This document shows, one piece after another, positions 21,476 to 33,095 of a DNA stretch of 64,000 nucleotides. The translations under genes and the position numbers were made by a program. The DNA lies in the NCBI GenBank assembly GCA_012274445.1, contig JAAROD010000011.1, positions 124,001 to 188,000 of the forward strand, given 5' to 3'. Position 1 is the first letter of the stretch; the number at the start of each line of letters is the position of its first letter. Under the pieces are notes generated by a model. It was not told the DNA's origin and did not search any database. It saw nothing but the letters and a program-made list of their open reading frames with translations. Origin of the DNA: Sclerotiophoma versabilis. Lineage: Eukaryota > Ascomycota > Dothideomycetes > Pleosporales > Didymellaceae.

Positions 21476-23460
21476 ATGAAGTACGCCTACACCCTCCCGG
21501 CGCTGGCCGCGCTGGCTGCAGCCTCGCCCATGCTCCAGGTTGGCACCATCCACAACGACGCAGCCCCCATCCTGTCGTCGACCCAGAGCAAGGAGATTGC
21601 CGACAACTACATGGTTGTCTTCAAGAAGCACGTCAAGCACGAGCACACAAAGGACCACCACGACTGGGTCCAGAGCATCCACACAAAGGCACAGAACGAC
21701 CGCATGGAGCTGCGAAAGCGCTCCCAGTTCCCCATCACCTCCACTGTTTTCGAGGGTCTCAAGCACACATACAACATCGCCGGCGGCATTCTTGGCTACT
21801 CTGGTCACTTCGACGAGGAGACCATCGAGGCCATCCGCAGGCACCCTGACGTAAGTACCCAGCTCCTCTCGTAGCCATCATGAGCATCTTTCGTTGCAGG
21901 CGGCGTTTCAGCCGAGCTCCGGCCAGCTCGCCTGCAAGGGCGTCTGGGCCGAAAGCTGGCAGCAGACGCCTCAGCAGGCCTGAGCAGCCAGCACTACACC
22001 CGTCTGCGAGTTGCACTGCACCTTCAAGCCGGACGCTTCAGCGCGACTCGAGACGTGCATCCCCGGGTCAGCTGCGCGCGTTGGCGTGGCGATAGCTGGC
22101 GCCTGGAGATAAGGCAGCTCAGCCGAAACACGCAATCGTGCACTATCAGCACGTGATGGCGCCATTCAGGTACTGGGTACCTTGCCTTAGTACTCCCGCT
22201 AATTTGATCATCTGATAGGTCGACTACATCGAGCGTGACTCCGAGGTCCACACCCTTGGTGACGACTACGAGACGGAGAAGAACGCCCCCTGGGGTCTGG
22301 CCCGTATCTCGCACCGCGACTCGCTGAGTTTCGGTAGCTGGAACAAGTACCTCTACTCGGCCGATGGCGGTGAGGGTGTTGACGTCTACGTCATCGACAC
22401 CGGTACCAACTACAAGCACGTCGACTTCGAGGGCCGTGCCCACTGGGGCAAGACCATCCCCAGCGGCGACGCTGATGAGGATGGCAACGGTCACGGCACC
22501 CACTGCTCCGGCACTGTTGCTGGTAAGAAGTATGGTGTCGCCAAGAAGGCCAACGTCTACGCCGTCAAGGTTCTCCGCTCAAACGGCTCCGGCACCATGT
22601 CCGACGTCGTCAAGGGTGTCGAGTGGGCCGCTCAGGCCCACAGCGACGCCGTCAGCGCCGCCAAGAAGGGTAAGAAGAAGGGCTTCAAGGGCTCTGCTGC
22701 CAACATGTCCCTAGGTGGTGGCAAGTCTACCACTCTTGACCTCGCTGTCAACGCTGCCGTCGACGCCGGCATCCACTTTGCCGTTGCCGCCGGTAACGAC
22801 AACGCAGACTCGTGCAACTACTCGCCTGCTGCTGCTCAGAACGCCGTCACCGTCGGTGCTTCCACCCTCGTTGACGAGCGTGCATACTTCTCCAACTACG
22901 GAAAGTGCAACGACATCTTCGCCCCCGGCCTCAACATCCTTTCCACATGGATCGGCTCTGAGCATGCCACCAACACCATCTCCGGTACCTCCATGGCCTC
23001 GCCTCACATTGCTGGTCTCCTGGCCTACTACCTCTCCCTCCAGCCTGCCAAGGACTCGTCCTACGCTGTCGCTGACATCACCCCCAAGAAGCTAAAGGCC
23101 AACCTCATCGCCGTTGGTACCGTCGGTGCCCTCTCTGATGTTCCCTCCAACACTGCCAACGTCCTTGCCTGGAACGGTGGCGGCTCTTCCAACTTCACCG
23201 AGATTGTTGAGAAGGGTGGCTACAAGTCCACCAAGGGCGCTTCCAAGGAGTCTTCCGAGTACACCATCACCATCCCCAGCGTCTCCGAGGTTGAGAAGGA
23301 GGTCGCTGAGGAGTTTGAGAAGGCCAAGGGCGCTGCTACCCGTACCGCCCATCAGGTCGGTGGCAAGCTCTCCAAGCTCGAGGCCGAGATCGAGGACTTT
23401 GTTGCCGGCGAGATGGAGCACATGTTCCAAGAGTTCAAGGAGCGCGTTGCTCGCGAGTAA
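21476..23460 (+). CDS. Vacuolar subtilisin-like serine protease (S8A, proteinase B type)
   Basis: Endopeptidase of 538 residues that degrades proteins in the vacuole and matures other hydrolases; orthologues in related moulds are known as vacuolar serine protease allergens. Exon 1 21476-21850 carries the signal peptide and the inhibitor I9 propeptide (NYMVVFKKHV ... GYSGHFDEETIEAIRRHPD). A 368-nt intron 21851-22218 (GTAAGT..TAG) is phase 0. Exon 2 22219-23460 continues with VDYIERD and the catalytic domain. The triad is Asp185 (YVIDTGTN), His217 (GNGHGTHCSGT) and Ser383 (SGTSMASPH). The C-terminal ~80 residues form a charged, helical extension rich in Glu and Lys, usual for proteinase B homologues. 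Codon use is strongly biased to C-ending codons, suggesting high expression. The unusual feature is the intron, about seven times longer than the others here. Confidence 0.95.
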
Positions 23461-24324
23461 GCTCCCTCGCCCTCCGCCTGACCTCCTTGCGTCGTTGCAT
23501 AGTGAGCGGGTGACGTAGGCTTTTGCTTCCGTTCCGTAATAGTATGATACATGATTCATCTCATCCTCCTGGCGTTTGGTTTTCCCAGCAAGTTGCATAT
23601 TCTATCTCATTGGCGCTAGTTTGATCGCGTGCAACCCGTCTCTCTGCTTTCTGATAAACCATCAAAGGAGATGGTGGTGGTGGATAGACGAATGAATGTA
23701 TCCATATCTCCTCCCACCACCCACTCGCCTCTTAATCGTGACAAGTTCTGCTGTTTCTCCTCGTCTACTTCTGGAGTCCGCTGTGTCCAAGTACAAGTGT
23801 TGTTCTTGTATTTTCCTGAGAACCCGCCAAACACATGGCGTGTCGTGTCGTGTCGTGTCATGTCATGTCGTGGTGTGGCGTGGTGTGTCCTGTCGTGGCG
23901 TGGCGTGGCGTGTACTGTCGTGGCGTGGCGTGGCGTGTCCTGTCATGTCGTATTCTGTCATGTCGTAGCATGTCGTGTCTCGTCCTGTCCTGTCCTGTCA
24001 TGTCTTGTCCCATCGTGTCGTGGCGTAGCGTGTCGTAGCACGTCAGATACACAAACACAGTATTGCTCAGTGTGACAGAAATACATCTATTAGGCAGATC
24101 CCTTCCTTCTGCAAAATGGTGCAAACCTGCACAAGACACTGCAACATTATCATCATAACATACCATATGTAATCTAACTGACCAGAACCAGACGCATATC
24201 TAGTCGTATCATGACCTCAGTAGCATACCCATCCAATCCATCCAAGCATCACCGCATTACAATCCAAGTATCACTGCACTACAATCTCATAATCATGCCA
24301 TGTACTCCATCACGAGTAAGTCGG
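23461..24324. other. Convergent intergenic region
   Basis: Holds the 3' ends of the subtilisin gene and of the gene on the opposite strand, with a pentanucleotide satellite between them (separate entry). No other gene seen. Confidence 0.6.
23836..24044. repeat. Pentanucleotide satellite TGTCG/TGGCG/TGTCC
   Basis: About 40 consecutive five-base units, mostly TGTCG, TGGCG, TGTCC and TGTCA, cover some 210 bases. Because the unit is not a multiple of three, its apparent open frames (runs of Val, Ser, Cys, Arg) are not genes. Confidence 0.95.
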
Positions 24325-27300
24325 TCAAAGAAATGCAGGAGTATCCTCCCTGACGAACTTGCTCGCGTTCTTCCTCAACCCTCGCTCAAGCACAGTCGTG
24401 CTCTTCCGCTCCCTCAGAAAGCGCTCAGCCATACGTTGGCCAGGCGTCACGCTTCCATCGTGTTGACCTACATGCACAGCCTGAATAGACGCTTCGGCGC
24501 CAGGACGCGAGTCGGGACTGTGGACCAACAAGCGCGAAGACGACTTGGGTCGCAGTGTAGGACGACAAAGTTCCGACGCTGGTTGGGGCGAGGGTGAGCT
24601 ACGCAGATCAAATGCACTTCTAGGCCGCCGCGAGAGCTTCTCTAGTGACAACGGTCGTACGGTGACGCGCAGGCTCGGGCGAGCAACGACCGTCTCGGCC
24701 GGACTTGAAGCGCGCTTTGACCGGCCCATGTCTGTTGCATCTGCTGGGTCATCCGCCATGTTGGTTGAACTTCTGTTCAAAATTGCTGACGACAGTGGCT
24801 GCAGTGACCTGGGCCGTGACGTCTGTCCGAGAGGCGATATGTTCGGTCTTTTCTCGCCACCCGCCATTGGCGGCGTCATGTTCTCCTTCGTATTTTGCAA
24901 GATTTCAGACCTTCGTAAAGCGTTGTTCAATACGCCCGCTATAGTCGAGCCAGAAGGTGAAGCAGGCATATCGGAGTAGATGGCTCTGGGCGCAGGTGTT
25001 GCTTTGGGCGATCGCATCGATGATCCCACACTGCTAGTAGGCGACTTAGATTGTCGCGATCGGCTCGAGTTGTTACTACTCGAACGTCCTCCAGTATCAA
25101 GAAATGGGAACCTATCATTCATCCGTGCGGAGTTGGGAGTACCAAGCGGAGGCCGTGGCGCAGAAGACGAAGTACTCGGCGTTGACGTCGAGTGATCTCT
25201 GCACACATGAGGAGTTGACATGCTAGGTACCAGAAATTGCTGCTCTGACGCAAGCGTGTCGAGATAACGCGTTTGACATGAGGAAAGTTCTCCCAAGGTC
25301 ACGGGACGAACATGGATGCCTTTCGACGTGGTTGCGGGCTGGGATAAGCGGTCTTTGGAAATCACTGATTCAGACGTCTGCACTTCCGCATTGGCAACGT
25401 TCGACTTTTCTATTTGTGCTCGAGGTGTTGATGTCTCGAATGACTCTCGCACAATCACTGTTGTGTCTTCAGACCCGGTGTGCGAAGTGCGGATAGTCTG
25501 GGTCAAGTCGCGCTTGAGTCGTTGAGATGATCTTGCGTACTGTCCGTGAATCACGAGGTCTTCTTGGCTGCTCTTCTCAATTCCGGAAACCTCATGTGAC
25601 AGCCAAGCCTTCCAGTCACGGCTAGAGTGCGTCGAGCTTGGTCTATTTGGAGACGGAGTGCCAATGGCATAGCTTCGCACCGACTGGCTGGTCAGAATGA
25701 CTGCTGAGCCTCCCTGGTGTGCGCTTTCATGATCATGGGAACCGTTGAAAGACATCACACTATCATTCGGAAGGATACTGGCTCCATCGGTGTTGCGTGA
25801 GTAGACGCTGGGAGACATAGGCATCTGCATAGACTTCGATAGCTGCATCGTGGGGGACGGTGGCGAGGCTGGCGCCTCGCAAGGTGTGACAGCATATTCC
25901 AGAGATTGCTGTTGAGCGAGATTGACTACCGTGTAGAGTCGATCTGTCTGGCGCGGGAAGTGGGGCGTCACGCTCTCACTGAGGGGTGTTTGCCAACGGT
26001 TCTTTGCCTTTGCTACTCGCATCTCAATCTGCTCTGGTGCTGGGGTAGACGTTTCCACTGAAGCGTCTTGGGGGATGATTGCGCTTCTGATGGACTTAGC
26101 AAGACATTCACTGGATGCAGACACCCGAACTGCACAGTCATGACAAACTCACATTTTGGAAATGCGGGTTTTCTTGAAGATAGCAGTATGACCTTCTTGA
26201 TCACTGTGCGACTTGCATGGAGCGCCTGATGATGGTGTGTTCGAATCCGCTTTGGCACTGACCGGTTCATCTGCAAATGGCGAGGACCGATGCTCACCCG
26301 GCGTGACTGTGCGTATCGTAGACCTGATGGCATGCCCTAACGACTTTATTGAACTCTTCTTGGACTGAACACTGCGCGTCGCTACACTCCTCGGGCGACT
26401 TGTCGAGAGCTTCTGGGCGCTGTTGGCGTACGGCCCAAGATCTCTGCTGGCCCTAGAGTGCAGTTCATGAGCCGTAGAATGCGACTCTTTAGTCGTACTT
26501 GACTCGAACACGTCACTCTCTGCGCCCGGTGTACGATCTGGCTGACCAATCGAAGCTTCGGCAGAATTTGACGCATCGATTTCGCGCATGAGGGCCGAGA
26601 AAACGCGTTTGGGGTCGACAAATGGCGTCGATGCCTCTTCTGCAAGGCTCTCCATATGCATGGGGTCCTTGAAGGCCGAAAGCGCGGAAGAAGGTAATGA
26701 CTTTCTTCTATTCGATGTTGAAGCTGATCTGTCTGTGATACTTCCAACGCTGTCTTTAGCTTCATGTATCACTGTTAGACGTTTAATGGCGCGTTGTGTG
26801 AGCGTTTCTCCCGAGGCCGAAGTTCCCCAGCTTGTGACCCTCGATGCTGATGTATGCGAGACATTAGCTTCGCTGTGGAGGCTGCGGTTGCTGTGGCCAC
26901 TGCTTTTGCTGCTACTGCGTGACGCTGGTCGTATGGGGCGTAAGCCATCTCCAGTTGAAGGCGGAGTACGAGACTGTACTTTAAGGAGGAGTTCCTCTTC
27001 AGGGCTGGGTACGTCGCCATGTTTATCCGCAGCCAGCACTGCTGTATGAGTAAAGTATTCACGACTGGCATCAATCTGTTGAACTGGAAGGCTGGGCGAC
27101 TCGTTGGATGTGCGTCTGAACATCCTTTTGATTTTCTTCTTCAAGGAACCAGAGAAGGAGCGTTTATCCTTCGTATTGGGTGGTGGCATGAAATCGCCCA
27201 CAGTGATGTCGACCGGTGCGTCGTCGGTGAATCGGTGGTTGGTGGAGGGTTCCGAGGTGACCATCAATGACAGACGTTTGGTTTTATCCCTCGATTTGTC

Positions 27301-28146
27301 CTGTCTTTTCTTGAACGGCGCCAGAAACAGCGACGGCTTGTGTTTGATCGATCGTTGCTGGAACTCTTGCAAGTGTTTGTCCCGAGCGTCATCGACCGTC
27401 TCGTCCAGAGCAATGGCTACAGGAAGTCGAGACACTGCGAGTGGAGAGGGGCCCGTACTTCGAGTCGGGACATAAGTAGCCGGTGCAGTACTCAACGCAG
27501 GACTTGTACTGATCGGTGGCGGAGTGGTCAGATACTTTGCCGGTAGCCGCGCAATAGGTGATCCTGTCTGGACGCTGCTGGCGTAATACATGGACCGCGC
27601 TTTCCTGATCTGTTGTGAGGTTATGGACGAAGCCTTGCCCTGTCGATGGGATTTCGGCTGGGAAGTAGGACGTCCATACTCATTGAGGTTAAATGAAGGT
27701 TGTGCCGTCAATGGGCGCGTAAGCGATCTTGGTCTGTCGCAACTAGGCGCAGGGTCAAAGGAGGGAAACTTCTCCGGATGTGGTGCAGACGTGGCAGAGA
27801 GACGATGGGTGCTCATCGTCTGCGTACTTTTTTGAGGTGGGACAGATCGAACGCTCAGCTGTCGCGGGGGGAAGTGGCTCCCTTGAGACGTGAGTGACTT
27901 GCGACTTGCGGTACTCTTGCTTCTGCCCAGCTCAATGGTGCGGTTCGCTTTACGCTCGATGGATTCTTGGGCTTGAGATCGAGCATATGCCGCAGTGGCT
28001 GCAGCGATGGCATGCTGTTGCGCTACATCCGGGTCCAGAGATTCGACAATAGGTGGAGCATGTCGATGGACGGTTGAAGTGGACTTTGATCGCCGAAGGC
28101 GAGTGCCGGCGTCGCTGGATGCGCGTGCAAGCATTGAAAAAGGCAA
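24325..28146 (-). CDS. Large Ser-rich disordered protein, function unknown
   Basis: Two exons: 28146-26153 and 26110-24325, joined over a 42-nt intron (GTGAGT..CAG, phase 2). The product is about 1259 residues. It is dominated by Ser, Thr, Pro, Arg and Lys, with many SxS and RxxS patches typical of phosphorylated disordered proteins. A basic stretch near residue 335-350 (SGSLKKKIKRMFRR) could bind membrane or serve as a nuclear signal. More ordered-looking blocks are DWKAWLSHEVSGIE, KNRWQTPLSESVTPHFP, and a C-terminal RMAERFLRERKS block ending in DTPAFL. I do not recognise a named family; the order suggests a conserved ascomycete protein of signalling, polarity or septation type, which is only a guess. 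The start at 28146 is the first ATG of the open frame. Confidence 0.82.
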
Positions 28147-28487
28147 GACAGAACTAAGCGACAGTGAAGTAAAGCGGTAAAACGACAGTCCAGCGTAGCA
28201 GAGCCCTGCTGAAGAGGTGCTGACTAGATGTGCTCAAGGGTTATGAAGGGCACGCGCGGAGCATGCACGTATAGAAACTTGAGCCAAACAGTCACATTGT
28301 AGCTGCCTCTACGCTACCGCGGTGGGTGCGCATCTTGACGTCGCACTTACTGTGTTGTTGCGCCAGTGCTAGATGGAAAGTGCGTCCAGGGTGCATGCAA
28401 AGTGCTGATGTAACAAGAATTTCTTTGTACAACATGACACAGAAGGATGCATTGTTGTGAATGGGGATTACTCGATATGATTTTGTT
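28147..28487. promoter_or_regulatory. Spacer between MFS gene and Ser-rich protein gene
   Basis: 341 bases between two genes on the same strand; likely MFS 3' UTR and promoter of the Ser-rich protein gene. No motif stands out. Confidence 0.45.
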
Positions 28488-30262
28488 TTAGCGTTGAAGA
28501 TGCACGGAGTCTCTCGATGTTGAATATCGGTGAATGACTTCGTTTTCGAGAGCGGACGTGCTCGCTCTTCCCTGCAGCTCAACAATACCGTCTCCGTCCT
28601 CATCTTGAATTTCGGTGTATGCAGGCTCTCTGTCGCTCACGTCGATCTTAAATGTCGCGACTGAAAGACCAGCAAACACGAGCATGCCACCAAGAAACGG
28701 CAAGCCGAGCCATGCACTGCCCAAAGCCATGCCCCACTGAAACAGCTGATTGAGCAGCGGACCAGCGACAAGCGCGCCGAGGCTCTCCACAATTGCAATG
28801 GTACTCATCAGCTTGCCAATGTCGGGACTAGACTGTCCACCAACAACGTGGATCGAGACCGACCGCATGGCGGCGTTGTAGCCTGTGCCTAGATTGTATA
28901 CAAGGAGACCAATGATGAGCAGCGCCGGGTATGCTGCAAGACCGATGACGAGGAATGAAATCGCAGTGAGTACGATGGATCCACGCGCTATCCACAGGTC
29001 TGCCCAATGTGCAGGCAGTCTGATATATTTAAGTAGCACGTGGTTTGTGAGAGGAAGAAAGATAGCAACGGCAGCCAAATTTGTGGCTGCACGAAATGAC
29101 AGAAGATATGCAGCCTGCTTGATTTCCCAGTTGTACCGTTTCGAAGCATAGCGGACAAGTAGAGTTATGCCCTGCCGACCAAGCCTGTTGGCCATGAACG
29201 TGAACACAACCAGTGCCAGCGTGCGGTCGCTCTTTAAAAATTGGAACGCGTCCTGGAAATGCCGTATTTGTTGCCTTGGGCTGAAAGCGTGACCCTTCGG
29301 CGGTGCTTGAACTACCCTTGCGGTGCTGTTATCGTGTCTCGGTTGTTCTCGCATGTGCAAGGTCTCTGGGAAGAACACAGCAAGTAATACCCCACATTGC
29401 TGGAAGACCAATGCGAGTACAAGAGGGTACCAGTCCCCAATCTCCATGAGACGTGCGGACATAATCGGTGCCACAATCTCGGCGATCAGCACTGAGGCAG
29501 TCAGGTACAAGAATATGGTGGTTCGCTTATCAGGAGGCGCAATGTCTGATATCATGGTGATGCCGATGGCTGCTGCGACGATGGGTCCACCACCGATGAA
29601 GTAAAATGCCGAGGACAACCATGTCAGCTGGAGCGGTATATCTTTAAAATAGCCTGAAGCTGTCAGCACCGTCCTCCTCATTCTCCAGGATATTACATAC
29701 AAATACCAAGCACCCAAGCGCTGTTCAGCTGTAGCCCCATCAAGCTGGCAGTGAAGATCCACTTCCTGCCGACTTTATCTGCCAGTACCCCAAATGGGAT
29801 AGCAAGAAAGATGCTTGGTATGGCGTCGAACATTTCTTGCCAGCCAAAAATCATGGCCATCTTCTGCTGTACAGCATCCACCTTGCACAGCTTCTCAGGT
29901 ATCATCCCGTCTGCACCAATGACTGAAGGATCAGTTTCTCGATAATAGCCCAGGCAAATGTTGGCTTCGTAGACGCGTGTTCGAGGGGCCTCAGCGAGGA
30001 AGGCACCCATGTCGATGATGGCTACAAGGGCAAACGCGAGGATCACCATGGTCACCCATGGCTTCGATTTGGCTGGTGTTGGATCCTGGTCCAAGAAGGG
30101 GAGCCCTTCTTCTTCGCTCGACTCCCGAGGCGAGTCTACCGTAAGCATGGCCATCGTTGGGGAGTTCGCGATACGATATGTGCTCGAGAACTGTACTGAA
30201 CTATTAACGACGCGTTGTAGAGGAACGCGATTTTCAGGTGGGGAATGAATTCTTATGGTCAC
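28488..30262 (-). CDS. Major facilitator superfamily transporter
   Basis: Plasma or vacuolar membrane secondary transporter with about 12 membrane segments. Exons 30262-29701 and 29653-28488 give 575 residues; the intron starts GTATGT at 29700 and ends at either of two in-frame CAG sites (29660 or 29654), and I prefer 29654. The MFS signature GVLADKVGRKW lies between segments 2 and 3. The first segment is WVTMVILAFALVAIIDMG, followed by an outside loop with TRVYEANICLGYY, a pattern common in an ascomycete MFS group of unknown substrate. An FFPETLHMRE motif ends the sixth segment before the central cytoplasmic loop. The start could be the inner ATG at 30154 (MAML...), since the first 36 residues are not hydrophobic and look poorly conserved. 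The substrate cannot be predicted; there is no biosynthetic cluster beside it. Confidence 0.9.
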
Positions 30263-32285
30263 GAAGGAACAGAATCTTCACCCATTGTCACGGAGGCCGA
30301 AGGAAGCACACAAGAACTCAGGAGATGACATTGTACGCCGAACTGGGAGTCAATGCACGCCGGAAGCATGGGAAGGCCTAAGCGCATCAAGGGTTCGCAA
30401 GGTGTCGCATCGCGAAACTCAGCCCCACACGCCAAGGCTTATGTCAGCCCAGCCCGCCCCTATCACTCTACTCAAGCTGCTTATACTTGCCAGCACACTA
30501 TCCTCTCATCGTTTGCTGGTCCTCTTCAGGACTGTGCTTCCAGCGTAGATTTGCTGCCATCTTTTCTACCATCCACATTTGCAGTCTTCATTTGCTCTCT
30601 TTTTGATGGCTGCCTGCCGAAAGAGGCGTTACTCCAAGAAAAGAGTGGTTCTTACATTTAACAGAAGTTAACGCTACGAGCGCGAGTGATACCAGGCTTA
30701 CCCAAGATATGTATGTTTGTGGGAGTGATGTGGATGCCATGTCCAAGTAGCATATAGCCAGCACAATCAATTCCCGTCGTCCATTCTTGGGCTTTGCACT
30801 CTTCTCTGTTTTTGTTCGATACCGTGGCTCCATTACACGTTCTTTGTGCATCGACTACGGTCGAACCTCTCGACCAATTCCTTGGTCCTGTTTTGCTTCA
30901 GTCGTCTCTTCCAAATCCTTAGCAATCATTGCGCTATGTAGTGATGGCATTTATTTCACTTGTGAAGACCATGATAGAACTCTATCACGCGGTCTTCTGC
31001 CTTGTGAGCCGTAGAATGCAAGGTTTATTGACCTCAGAACTTGGACTTTCAGTGTCGTGTGATTCAGGAGCATACTCCAGATTTGTGTCAATAGATACTT
31101 GCAGATTGACTGCTAGGGTCGTCGCTCCCATCATGCATGTGATCGGGTTGTTTAAACTGTCTTTGCACGCAACCTAGTGACAGAAGCTCCAGCACAAATG
31201 CGTTGCCCTTGCAGCCCAGCAAAGCAGCAGGTGAATGGTAGCGTTGTTATCTTTAACAAACATCTTACTTCTCCATGCTACGACCGCCTCAGTACGTCTG
31301 AGATTGCATGCGAGTAGGCGGCGAGTTTCACTTACTGCGTAGTAGCTGGGCATAATATCTCTTTGGTGCTCCTGGGACGGGACTGGATTGCACAGAATTA
31401 CAAGACTAACCGTTTCCAGCTCGGGTCGATTTCGATTACCCAGTCGCGAGTGAAAAAGGTCATGGATTCCCTGTGCCACTTCGAGTTGCGTCAGACATGG
31501 ACTCTCGATATCGCACTCGGTGATCTTCCTCATGACCTCCAAGGCCGTTTATCAGTTCTTGAACCGTTTTTTGTGCAGAAGTACGACACTATTCGAGCTT
31601 GAGTGGGAAAGATGCTGCAGTTCCGGAGGAGTGAGCTTCAGCACAAGCCGAAATTCTAGGTAACAATAGCACTACGACGGGCCAAGAGTGAGGGCTCTTC
31701 ATAATCGGCTGGACTATGCTGAGCACTGCGTGCACGATGCCAAAAGACTTGTATGCGTCTAGAGACTTCGAGTGCTTGAGTGCAGTAAACATACATACAC
31801 TCGAGGCGCAAGCTAAACAGGCAATGACGTCATCGCCTCTCTTTCCAAAGTCACAACACCTCCGCTGCACAACGTTCTAGATCTTCTACCCCAGCTTTCG
31901 TGGCCCTTCTACATATCATTCTAGATCACTTCTGCCATGATCACGATGCGCCTACCACTTCCTCCGCCATCCAACATGACATCATGTCTACGGAGGGGCT
32001 GTGCATGAGCTGGGGCTTAACGCTCAACCCTACTCGTTGATGGCGTACAACGTTGCAAAGGCCGCAGATGAAAGTCTAGGCCTTCATACGACGTAAAGAT
32101 ATGACATCAGTGCCTTGAGAACTATGTGTGCGCTCACCACTGCCTACAATCGTGAGCGCTGAAGAGTCAAAGAATAGCAGCAAGGCAGGATTACGTGCAT
32201 TGCATCGGTCGATGTAGAAGGTCTGGATTTCTCCAATAGGCACACCACCTTCAAAGGTGAATGTACTCACGAGTTGTTACGGTAG
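30263..32285. other. Gene-poor interval
   Basis: Small frames only. A minus frame at 31542-31174 contains a plausible donor and acceptor (a 58-nt GTAAGT..TAG segment), and another minus frame at 32270-32076 (FEGGVPIGEIQTF...) looks protein-like, but neither can be joined to a credible gene. Confidence 0.4.
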
Positions 32286-32517
32286 GATATAAACAACCCC
32301 TATGATGGACATCGTGGAAAACGAACACAACTTTACCACTACTGCTACCAGCTCAAGTCAAGAGCAACAGCCCAGCATAAGCAGCAACCACAGCACCAAG
32401 ACGGCTGCTACAACGTCAGCAAAGATAAGAAAAGGGCCGCTCTAGAATACAAGCTCTCCGGAACACTCGCACAGCGAACCACAAAATCCACCACATCGCG
32501 CTCACCCACAGATCACT

Positions 32518-32934
32518 ATGCGCTCACCCACACCCCACACACCCTCCAGTCCCCAAATCGACAACACCTACACCATAACACCAACGTCAACACTCCACAT
32601 AGCCCTCACTCTCACCATCACCCCTCCGCCTCTTACCACTTCACAACACACACCTGTCCTCCTTCCCAGCGGTGTGATCTCAACATCACCGCTCTACCGG
32701 TTTAACACCAATGCCGCGAGGCCAGAGTTCATACCTCATCGTCCAACCTTCCTGCCTCCTAATACTCCAAGTGCTGCGGACACGGTGGGGGCAAAGGAAA
32801 AGAAGAGTAGACACGCAGCGCTTGTCGCGCATCTCAACGCTGAGTTGCGCGAAGATGGCGGGTCGTGGGAGGATGTGGTAAGGGAGTGTCGGAGGGGAAG
32901 GAGCAGGTACCAGGGGGAAAGGCATGATGTGTAA
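32518..32934 (+). CDS. Small hypothetical protein
   Basis: The frame encodes 138 residues with no signal peptide or membrane segment. The middle reads as a beta-rich stretch (TLHIALTLTI, TPVLLPSGVISTSPLYRFN), then PEFIPHRPTFLPPN and a charged C-terminus (ELREDGGSWEDVVRECRRGR). This arrangement looks like a real protein rather than chance, but I know no family. From 32286 to about 32600 another frame, shifted by one base, is also open and protein-like (NVSKDKKRAALEYKLSGTLA) without an ATG. The true gene may therefore start upstream and have either an unrecognised intron or a frameshift near 32550. Start and function are uncertain. Confidence 0.4.
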   Translation: MRSPTPHTPSSPQIDNTYTITPTSTLHIALTLTITPPPLTTSQHTPVLLPSGVISTSPLYRFNTNAARPEFIPHRPTFLPPNTPSAADTVGAKEKKSRHAALVAHLNAELREDGGSWEDVVRECRRGRSRYQGERHDV

Positions 32935-33095
32935 GGAAGAGAAGAGATGTGGTTGTAACGGTCTAGGTTGCTGGCTTGACTTGGATGTGTGTTCACTTAT
33001 GTTATACCAATCGCTGTTGTTGGCGATGATCGACTCGTCGTTCTAAGCTTTTATTTGATACCCCGAGAAGAGCTACGTTCAAGGATCTTTGCTTG

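Noticed and set aside
22364..22714. Plus-strand Ser/Thr/Pro-rich frame inside the subtilisin exon
   Set aside because: Out-of-frame reading of highly biased codons of the protease.
23629..24166. Frames of 67-148 codons with Cys/Arg/Val/Ser runs
   Set aside because: Produced by the pentanucleotide satellite; these are not cysteine-rich effectors.
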